Shown here one piece after another: positions 8,001 to 13,284 of a stretch of 13,284 bases of DNA (the first letter of the stretch is position 1; every line of letters begins with the position of its first letter). Source of the stretch: M3007 sp044350415 (GTDB lineage Bacteria; Bacteroidota; Bacteroidia; Chitinophagales; Saprospiraceae); NCBI GenBank assembly GCA_044350415.1, contig JBILHQ010000177.1, positions 1-13,284 of the forward strand, written 5' to 3'. Position numbers and translations under genes: made by a program. The notes below the pieces were generated by a model. It saw only the letters and a program-made list of their open reading frames with translations, was not told the DNA's origin and made no database searches.

Positions 8001-10123
8001 ATGTGAAGTGCATCTACAAATCCATACCATGGTGTTGCAGAAAAGGCAATAGCGCCACTGTGAGGAGTAAAAACATAATCCTCGCCCAGTGCCTGCTGAT
8101 TTAAAGAACAGGCGCCGACATTACATCCCATTACCATCATAAAAGGATATTTCGGGGTATTGCCGTAAAAAGCCGGATCGCCAATGTCATAATCCACATT
8201 GAATGCGGAGGAATGGCCAAAAATGGTCCACATAGAAACTCCATCGCGCATCAGGGTGCGGATTTGTTCGAGCGAATTGCTTTGAATCGGATCGTTCGAG
8301 GTTTTAAAAAAGGTATGTACATCGCCGCCAAACCGATTGTTTCGAATGACCTGCTCCATATCTTTGGTGTAGGTACGGATAGTTCCGGACTCTGCGGCAA
8401 GACCACCACTGATATGAATTATGCGTTTGGTCCAGTCGCGATCTTCGATTGTTTGGGCGCTTTGTTGCTGGGAATTTTCATGCTCCTCCAGTTTTTGGAG
8501 GTAATCTTTAATTTGAAAAGGCTCCGTAACCGCAAGGCGACCGACTGCCAGAATAGGCCGGCTGATCCCGCTCCGCCGCATCAGAAATGATTGATCCACA
8601 GCAGGGGAGCCATACATCGGTACAAAAAACAACTTATCAGCCTGGGTATTTTGATCGGAGGAGGAACGAAAGGCTGCATACTCTAATCCTTTGCCAATAA
8701 ATAACAAAAACGCAGGGTTTTCCCAGGTCTTTTTGATAAAATGGCTGAAGTTCCGGATAGCCAAAGGATGAAAGCGGACACCGAAACTAAATTGCTCATA
8801 CAATTCATTGACATCCACAATGGTCACTTTATGGCTGCCGCCTGCCGCGCTGCGCCGGTAATCAGCATATTCGGCCACATGGTTGCTATTATTGTCCTGC
8901 GGATCTTTGTATAAGGCGGGGTTGGAAATGATGATATAATCCACATTGGCATCGGCAGCGTAATTGCGGAATTGCACGGGCTTGAGGGTGCTGACCCCTG
9001 TGATCCCCTGGTTCACGGTGGCCAATACTATCGACCGCGCACTGGCACTACTGTTCAATCGGGCAAGAACTTTGTTGTTTTGCACGTCGGTCTGCAACCG
9101 AATCCGGTTAGTCAGGTCGTACAAAACCGGTGCACCGCCAGTGATATCGACATTGGTGATTTCCAGATATTTGTCGTTTGCCGAGGCATCGAGGCCAAAA
9201 CGGGCGACAGGCATCGAGGGGAAAGCAGTATTACCAGGGTAGCGCACTTCGTAGCCGGCCACCATATTCCGGTCGGGGATACCTATACCGATACCGTTAA
9301 TTTTTATGGGAAGGGCGGCATTGAGCCGGCCGACGCCAACATCCAAAGTCCGGTCGACAATTTTCCAGTCTGAAAAAGCATCTTCAGTATACAAGGAATC
9401 ATGTAAAAAGATTTGTTGCTCGTGAATACCCCTGTTACAGGCATACCGAATCCTGAAAGTCGCAGTTTGCGGGCCGTTCAAATAGGGTTGCTGGGCGGTA
9501 AAAGTGTAGTTGGAAGTGACATTGCCATTGTCGGTGAAACCATCGCCATCAAACCAGGAATATCGTACTTCGTCGGCAATATCCCGTTTGGTAAAGGCAT
9601 TTGAAAAGGTCGTTGCAGTCGTCCACCAGCAATAAGGTTCAGGTGTGGGCGGGTTATTCAGGTTGTTCTGCAAGGCGGTATACCGGAGCGCAGGCGTATT
9701 GTTTTCCCAGGTAAGGAAATAAGCGGAGGTGTCGTTAAATAGACTATACCAGGGGTTCACCAGGTCGGCATCAGGGTCGTCACTCAAGTGAACATCTAAT
9801 TCATTCCGGTTTTTTTCACCCCAGAATTCTACAAAATCTGTGTTGGAAAAAAGACCCTCAGTAGAAACAAAAACAGGCATTTGCACACCATTGTGGTACA
9901 GCCGCCAATCAGTTCCCGGTACTGACCCAACAGCAATCCCGGCATCGGTCATCGCCTGGCCATTGATGCGGTACACACCATCGCGGGGTACACTGATTTT
10001 ATAGTAGGTCCGACTATGGTCGATCCACTCGTTGCCATATAGCGTGTCTTGTCCGACAAACATTTGTGCAGACAAAGAAGAGAGTCCTCCCAACAACAGG
10101 AGTGTAATAATGGTTTGTTTCAT
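5087..10123 (-). CDS. Gingipain-like C25 cysteine peptidase with T9SS sorting domain, PorU2-like
   Basis: This 1678-aa exported protein starts with a Sec signal peptide (MKQTIITLLLLGGLSSLSAQ). An N-terminal beta-rich domain (WIDHSRTYYKISVPRDGVYRI) is followed by a C25 catalytic domain at about 394-760. The dyad is probably His637 (IFGHSSAFN) and Cys667 (VMGCNVGAC), 30 residues apart, close to the spacing in RgpB gingipain, and the domain closes with LQGDPALVLN. CARDB-like beta-sandwiches lie around 765-890 and 1320-1430, with an Ig-like domain from about 1436 (NPLLNITFDGRRLLDGD). The last 113 residues form a FlgD-like T9SS type A sorting domain, from LLNYPNPF through NGIYLYRI to GKMVLMR. PorU proteins are T9SS sortases that cleave sorting domains and attach cargo to A-LPS. 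This longer architecture matches what I recall as 'putative sortase PorU2'. It may instead be an ordinary secreted protease. The C25 and T9SS assignments are firm; the sortase role is not. Confidence 0.93.
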   Translation of the reverse strand: MKQTIITLLLLGGLSSLSAQMFVGQDTLYGNEWIDHSRTYYKISVPRDGVYRINGQAMTDAGIAVGSVPGTDWRLYHNGVQMPVFVSTEGLFSNTDFVEFWGEKNRNELDVHLSDDPDADLVNPWYSLFNDTSAYFLTWENNTPALRYTALQNNLNNPPTPEPYCWWTTATTFSNAFTKRDIADEVRYSWFDGDGFTDNGNVTSNYTFTAQQPYLNGPQTATFRIRYACNRGIHEQQIFLHDSLYTEDAFSDWKIVDRTLDVGVGRLNAALPIKINGIGIGIPDRNMVAGYEVRYPGNTAFPSMPVARFGLDASANDKYLEITNVDITGGAPVLYDLTNRIRLQTDVQNNKVLARLNSSASARSIVLATVNQGITGVSTLKPVQFRNYAADANVDYIIISNPALYKDPQDNNSNHVAEYADYRRSAAGGSHKVTIVDVNELYEQFSFGVRFHPLAIRNFSHFIKKTWENPAFLLFIGKGLEYAAFRSSSDQNTQADKLFFVPMYGSPAVDQSFLMRRSGISRPILAVGRLAVTEPFQIKDYLQKLEEHENSQQQSAQTIEDRDWTKRIIHISGGLAAESGTIRTYTKDMEQVIRNNRFGGDVHTFFKTSNDPIQSNSLEQIRTLMRDGVSMWTIFGHSSAFNVDYDIGDPAFYGNTPKYPFMMVMGCNVGACSLNQQALGEDYVFTPHSGAIAFSATPWYGFVDALHIYGRRFYERVGGDDYGKPIGIITQNTIESFVGNASATVVSLLHQNVLQGDPALVLNRNQGPDYLVDKQSVVFNPNPISTDAPTYNLSFDVANIGENISHKMAVKIEQQLPDNTLRTLQTDTITCPPLRQNLQYTIPNNNAKTGYNRFFITVDVNNEVAESPAAAEFNNELMGNSGEKGVEIYFYSNDVMPIAPQDFGIVAKSTVSLFASASGNNISNDRYLFELDTLETFNSPYLRKKEIIQSSGLLQWSQELGLKDSTVVYWRVARDSLVDGKQLWRNRSFIFLEGSKPGWNQSNFGQYKTNTLSNLAALDSIRMLDFVGNESYVMVKVDYADAQYFPGLNNDYYEGYLSGYQYGNMQNAFEGVLLMVTDPASGHVIWNPQNGPFNPNPGVRQHYFYFRTADSLQRIALMNFIDNNIPDQSAVAMLAFNREYDQVGYAPERWANDSVSFGKNLFQVFESLGAKEVRKLATYTGIPPAYGFIFRKNDPQFPAIDSIVEVPGAYVELRGAFPTRWFAGQMQSNRIGPAKAWKSLHFLPGKTDNPSDEHVITLWGERNNLTDTLLMTFSSATDTSLAAFSVADFPYLHLRYNVLDTAVRSATPLHYARILYESIPEGALHPTAKFDFFADTLQQGQPMWARIAFANVSDTGFDSLQVKFRIESQSGTTLTALRKHRPLPAGDTLQAYISFDTRNLTGPVRFLVDVNPDNAQPEWYHSNNVAFSNFFVTRDTRNPLLNITFDGRRLLDGDLISPKPAIMVTLDDENTFLAIADTSAFRLTLVLPNGDEKALTFADPDILFIPANGDHLNRKNQARIEWRPWFDQDGEYTLNVQGRDASGNISAAVDYSVRFKVINKSSISNLLNYPNPFSTSTCFYYTMTGVETPAQFKLQIMTVSGKIVREITEAEFGPLQAGVHQSQYCWNGKDEFGDQLANGIYLYRISAKKADGTPFEFFENTAVDGFFKNGFGKMVLMR

Positions 10124-10145
10124 AATGTAGGGATAAAATAGACAA

Positions 10146-10153
10146 CAAAGGTA
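10146..10153 (-). promoter_or_regulatory. Bacteroidota -7 promoter element for the C25 gene
   Basis: Read on the minus strand this is TACCTTTG, a perfect match to the TAnnTTTG -7 consensus of the Bacteroidota housekeeping sigma factor. It lies 22 nt before the ATG at 10123, which would leave a leader of roughly 15 nt. No convincing TTG -33 box lies at the expected distance upstream. Confidence 0.5.
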
Positions 10154-10264
10154 GTTTATTGTGGGCGGTTTTGAGGGAAATGGGACAGGATAATAGGGTT
10201 TTGATTAGAATGGGCGTTTATCGGATTTACGATTAATTCGATTGGTGATTTACAAATGCTTCCT

Positions 10265-10380
10265 TTTTTACACATGTTATACACAGGCATTTTCACATAG
10301 AGCGTAGAGTAACCGTTAGGATGGACATCACGTACTATGTGATCTATGTGAAAACGCCTATGTGAATTATGTGGTAAAAA
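10265..10380. repeat. Imperfect long palindrome built of ctatgtga words
   Basis: The central arms are 10286-10301 and 10343-10358, pairing at 15 of 16 positions around a 41-nt loop. Pairing continues outward imperfectly: tttttacacatgttatacac on the left matches the region up to atgtggtaaaaa on the right. The word ctatgtga occurs at 10335, 10344 and 10358, with ttatgtgg at 10367 and the inverted tcacatag at 10293. The element ends 3 nt short of the stop codon of the beta-helix/PA14 gene (10384) and lies upstream of the C25 gene, so it may end or process the upstream transcript. No T-run follows. The stretch between this element and the promoter (about 10154-10264) shows nothing further. Confidence 0.75.
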
Positions 10381-10383
10381 TAA

Positions 10384-12672
10384 TCACTTCACCCGCTCCA
10401 ACCGAAAATTCAGCGTACTAAACCCTTCCGCCTCAAAATGTTCAATCTGAAAAGTATGATTACCGCCCATTAGCAATTCGATCCGATCTGTCACTGGCTC
10501 ATGAATATCCCAGCGGTCGATCAGTTTTTTACCGTCGACATAGAGCCGTACACCATCATCGGAGGTCAGGTTGATGGCATAAGTACCGGGCGTGGCTTTG
10601 AATATACCTTCTGAAAAAGTAGCAAAATGATCTTCCGGGACAGCGGGCGCAGGTTTACCCCACCAGCCAAACCATAAGTCGGAAGTGTTGATGGTATGCA
10701 ACGGTGTAGTAGTTTTGATAGCGGTGAATCCTTCTGTTTTGGAACGCACCATCTGGGTGGAATCGAAATTGTAAAAATTGACTTTCCAGTTGATTTTAGG
10801 ATCGAAATAATGAAAATCAAACAAATACTTGTCGCCTGGAGGGATTTTCTCCCCAAAAACCGTGGCAATTCCTTCCGGTCCCGAATATTCAAATTGGACC
10901 TGCACATACGTTGCCGCAGGATCGCGTTCGACGATCAGCACAGATGGCACCTCTCCTTTAGCGTTGCTGATGCTTTTTACACCAGTCATACTTTTGACTT
11001 TCCAATCGCCCGAAGGCCCAAGGAGCGTGAGTGCCAACAAATTGCCGTTAATCGTATCGAGTGTGGCCATGGGACGCCGAAAATCGTACGGGCCCCATTC
11101 GTCGATGAGTATAAATTGCCGGCCCTGCGGGAAAGCAGCAGGCAGCGCAGCCAGCATACCGCCCTTCAGGCTGTCGGGTTCGTACAACTCCCGCACAGGG
11201 ACTTCCAATGCAGCATAAGGGTCTTCGGGGAAGCCTTCATGGGAGAAATTCAGGTTTTTGATGTCCTTGAGTTCCGGCTGCTGCCATACTTCAGCAAGCA
11301 CCTGCGGCGGACCATAAATATCGTTGCGGATAAAACTGAATTTCGGATTTGGTTTGGGCGTTTGCAGCAATTTTTCGAACCCGGCGAACAGGTTTTCGCC
11401 ATTCACTGCCATATTTTCTGAAGCACTGATTTTTAAAGGCTTCCTCACATTCAGGAACACATTCCGGTCGATCACCCCATCGCGGCTGCGGGTATCGTGT
11501 TTTTTAGCATAGCCCCAATCGGATGATTGCGTTGCATTGGCCCAAAAATAAACGCCTGTGGTATCGCTCATCAACAGGTTTTGGCGCACCGTATTTTGTT
11601 GACCATGTTCAATAGCGACGCCCGTTTTGCAGCCTTGAATCAGGTTGCCGGCAATGACCGTCTCGTAACTATAGCCGCCCCAGATACCATAGGTACATTC
11701 CCGGATAAGATTGCCCCTGATTTCATTTTTTGAAAAGGTGACTTCCACGCCGTTAGTAGGCGCGTAGCTGAAATCATTGCCGAAAATCATGTTGTTATTG
11801 CATCCACCTTCGCCAGTATCCATTGTGGATTGACCAGCCCACAGGAAAAAACCGTCGCCCGAATGGGTCGCGGAATTGTAGGCGAACGTATTGTCGCTGC
11901 ATTGTTCAAACGCCAGAATTCCTGCTGAATCCTGTCCTCGCTCGTAAAACCCATCAGAATAGCCGCGCACATTCCAGTCCAATTTATTGTGCATCACCTT
12001 GTTGTTGCTACACCGGTACAGGCCGATACCCAGGCCGGAATTGAACTGAAAGGTATTGTTCCAAACCATGCCATTTTCACATCCGGTCATCAGCAGGGCG
12101 TTTTGGTTGCCCGTGATTTTGCAGTTTTTGACCTCCGCACTGTCGCAATTGTTCAGGTAAATGCCCGCACCATACCGGAGCCACTCGTCACTTTCATTGT
12201 GGTGATAGCTGAGCCAGTCGGAGAATGCCTCGTGCTCACGGTCGGAGAAAAGCCGTGGACGGTAATTGTAGGAAAAATCGCAGTCGAGGAGTTTTAGACC
12301 TGGCGCATTTTCGGCCAGAAGTGCCACTTTGTAGCCACTCACCCGCAAGTTGCGGATAGTGATGTTTTTGCCCCGAACAAGAACGCCCACGCCATAAAAA
12401 AGGTCCGGGCGTTTTCGGTCGGCTGCACCGATCAATTTGGTTTGCCGAAAATCGACCTCCGTATTATCGCCTTCAATGATAATAACCGGTTGGCATTGCC
12501 GGCCGCCGTTTTGAAAAATATCGGTCGGAGCACCGTTCAAAATATAGTCACCTGATTTGACTGTGCAGGACTGTTTAATTACCAATCCTTTAGAAAGCAC
12601 TATTTCGTTTCCCTGGCCAATAGCCTGAAAAACGAAGAATAAGCAGCATACTGCTGAAAAATACCTGATCAT
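10384..12672 (-). CDS. Secreted right-handed beta-helix protein with C-terminal PA14 domain
   Basis: The 762-aa protein opens with a Sec signal peptide (CCLFFVFQAIGQ) without a lipobox. Residues about 50-450 form a NosD/PbH1-type parallel beta-helix with rungs such as NITIRNLRVSGYKVALLAEN, CDSAEVKNCKITGNQNALLM and NTFQFNSGLGIGLYRCSNN. A linker domain carries FILIDEWGPYDFRRP at about 524. The C-terminal part, from about 630, is a PA14 domain (INLTSDDGVRLYVDGKKLID and DRWDIHEP), a fold often used for carbohydrate binding. Beta-helix proteins of this kind include polysaccharide lyases and epimerases, but I see no catalytic set that decides this. It ends directly after PA14 and lacks a T9SS sorting domain, which suggests a periplasmic location or release by another route. 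It starts 15 nt after the Arc-like gene, so it may be read from the same transcript; its function appears unrelated. Confidence 0.88.
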   Translation of the reverse strand: MIRYFSAVCCLFFVFQAIGQGNEIVLSKGLVIKQSCTVKSGDYILNGAPTDIFQNGGRQCQPVIIIEGDNTEVDFRQTKLIGAADRKRPDLFYGVGVLVRGKNITIRNLRVSGYKVALLAENAPGLKLLDCDFSYNYRPRLFSDREHEAFSDWLSYHHNESDEWLRYGAGIYLNNCDSAEVKNCKITGNQNALLMTGCENGMVWNNTFQFNSGLGIGLYRCSNNKVMHNKLDWNVRGYSDGFYERGQDSAGILAFEQCSDNTFAYNSATHSGDGFFLWAGQSTMDTGEGGCNNNMIFGNDFSYAPTNGVEVTFSKNEIRGNLIRECTYGIWGGYSYETVIAGNLIQGCKTGVAIEHGQQNTVRQNLLMSDTTGVYFWANATQSSDWGYAKKHDTRSRDGVIDRNVFLNVRKPLKISASENMAVNGENLFAGFEKLLQTPKPNPKFSFIRNDIYGPPQVLAEVWQQPELKDIKNLNFSHEGFPEDPYAALEVPVRELYEPDSLKGGMLAALPAAFPQGRQFILIDEWGPYDFRRPMATLDTINGNLLALTLLGPSGDWKVKSMTGVKSISNAKGEVPSVLIVERDPAATYVQVQFEYSGPEGIATVFGEKIPPGDKYLFDFHYFDPKINWKVNFYNFDSTQMVRSKTEGFTAIKTTTPLHTINTSDLWFGWWGKPAPAVPEDHFATFSEGIFKATPGTYAINLTSDDGVRLYVDGKKLIDRWDIHEPVTDRIELLMGGNHTFQIEHFEAEGFSTLNFRLERVK

Positions 12673-12687
12673 CGTTACAAAATGAAT

Positions 12688-12900
12688 TTAATCTGAGTTT
12701 GTTGGACGCTCCGGGCTGTCTTCAGCAGCGGGAGGCGGGTTTTTGCCCGCTTTAGGCTTGCGCCCCGCCTCCCTGATGGCTTTGGTAAGGATCCATTCAA
12801 TTTGTCCATTCACACTGCGGAATTCATCGGCAGCCCACTTTTCGAGTGTCGCGAATGTATCATCGTCGATGCGAAGGACAAAAGATTTTTTTGCTGCCAT
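12688..12900 (-). CDS. Arc-like ribbon-helix-helix DNA-binding protein
   Basis: This is a 70-aa protein. A beta-strand (KKSFVLRID), helix A (DDTFATLEKWAADEF), a turn with RSVNGQ, and helix B (IEWILTKAIREAG) make the ribbon-helix-helix fold of Arc/MetJ-type repressors, which bind DNA as dimers through the strand. The last 25 residues are a charged, proline-rich, presumably disordered tail. The start is ATG (12898-12900), 11 nt after the SPFH stop. From memory, a small Arc-type gene directly behind an SPFH gene is a recurrent arrangement in several phyla, so the pair is probably a real functional unit, perhaps autoregulated. No toxin gene adjoins it, so an antitoxin role is unlikely from this context. 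Confidence 0.85.
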   Translation of the reverse strand: MAAKKSFVLRIDDDTFATLEKWAADEFRSVNGQIEWILTKAIREAGRKPKAGKNPPPAAEDSPERPTNSD

Positions 12901-12911
12901 TACGGATGTTC

Positions 12912-13284
12912 TTACTGGTGAAGTGTGCCGGTATTAACCACCGGTTGCGCGTTTCTGTCTCCGCAAAGGACTACCAGCAGGTTACTGACCATGGCGGCTT
13001 TACGTTCTTCATCTAGGTGTACAATTTCTTTTTTGGACAACATCTCAAGGGCCATTTCTACCATCCCCACAGCCCCTTCCACGATTTTTCCGCGGGCTGC
13101 CACGATGGCGGTTGCCTGCTGGCGTTGCAACATAGCACCTGCTATTTCGGTCGAATAGGCCAGGTGATTGATACGCGCCTCGATGACATGGATACCGGCA
13201 ATTGCTAAACGTTCGCTGATTTCAGCCGCCAATTGGTGGTTCACCTCATCGGAATTGGCACGCAAAGAAACAGTCGCCTCTTCG
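12912..13284 (-). CDS. SPFH (stomatin/prohibitin/band 7) domain protein, C-terminal part
   Basis: The frame is open to the right edge, so the start and most of the SPFH domain lie outside. The visible 123 residues are the family's helical C-terminal region: VNHQLAAEISERLAIAGIHV, EARINHLAYSTEIAGAMLQR, QQATAIVAARGKIVEGAVGM and VEMALEMLSKK. It ends with DEERKAAMVSNLLVVLCGD and QPVVNTG, closely matching bacterial SPFH proteins as I remember them. These proteins are membrane-anchored and oligomerise into microdomain scaffolds. The leucine codon TTG at 13263-13265 is internal, not a start. It is followed after 11 nt by the Arc-like gene. Confidence 0.9.
   Translation of the reverse strand, partial: EEATVSLRANSDEVNHQLAAEISERLAIAGIHVIEARINHLAYSTEIAGAMLQRQQATAIVAARGKIVEGAVGMVEMALEMLSKKEIVHLDEERKAAMVSNLLVVLCGDRNAQPVVNTGTLHQ

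Noticed and set aside
10384..10700. T9SS sorting domain on the beta-helix/PA14 protein
   Set aside because: The C-terminus ends in the last PA14 strand; no YPNPF-like start or FlgD-like fold is visible.
10696..11421. Plus-strand open frame of 241 codons opposite the beta-helix/PA14 gene
   Set aside because: It lies wholly antisense to a well-supported gene, has no recognisable domain or signal, and its composition is explained by the opposite-strand codons.
12675..12687. Near-match to TAnnTTTG (TCATTTTG on the minus strand) just before the beta-helix/PA14 gene
   Set aside because: One key base is wrong and it lies only 5 nt from the ATG, too close for a normal leader.

Overview
The window looks like chromosome of a member of the Bacteroidota, most likely near the Saprospiraceae or Chitinophagales. 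Supporting signs are a very large gingipain-like (C25) protein ending in a type IX secretion (T9SS) C-terminal sorting domain, a TAnnTTTG-type -7 promoter element, lineage-typical forms of YbeY and Bcp, few Shine-Dalgarno-like sites and moderate GC. I see no phage, transposase, tRNA, rRNA or CRISPR.

Layout. (1) Positions 1-2162, plus strand: the 3' part of a gene for a fused carbohydrate protein, a sugar-dehydrogenase-like beta-propeller followed by a DUF1080 (3-keto-disaccharide hydrolase) domain. Everything else is on the minus strand. (2) 3368-2406: bcp (thiol peroxidase) then ybeY (rRNA-maturation RNase), convergent with gene 1. (3) 10123-3555: a two-gene unit, the 1678-aa C25/PorU2-like T9SS protein followed 35 nt later by a beta-helix lipoprotein. 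(4) 13284-10384: the 3' end of an SPFH-domain gene, an Arc-like ribbon-helix-helix gene and a secreted beta-helix/PA14 protein, with gaps of only 11 and 15 nt.

The three real intergenic spacers (2163-2405, 3369-3554, 10124-10383) hold long palindromes built from iterated short words. One is a perfect 45-bp inverted repeat. One is a nested pair whose outer arm supplies the stop codon and last residues of ybeY. One is an imperfect array of ctatgtga words. All lie at 3' ends of genes. They are the least explained structures here and the best candidates for something undescribed: a palindromic repeat family acting as non-canonical terminators or processing signals, or a non-autonomous mobile element.

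Functional picture: cell-envelope and secreted proteins dominate (C25/T9SS protein, two beta-helix proteins, SPFH membrane protein, sugar-processing fusion), with two housekeeping genes (bcp, ybeY) in between. The link between the C25 protein and the lipoprotein is inferred from spacing and strand only.
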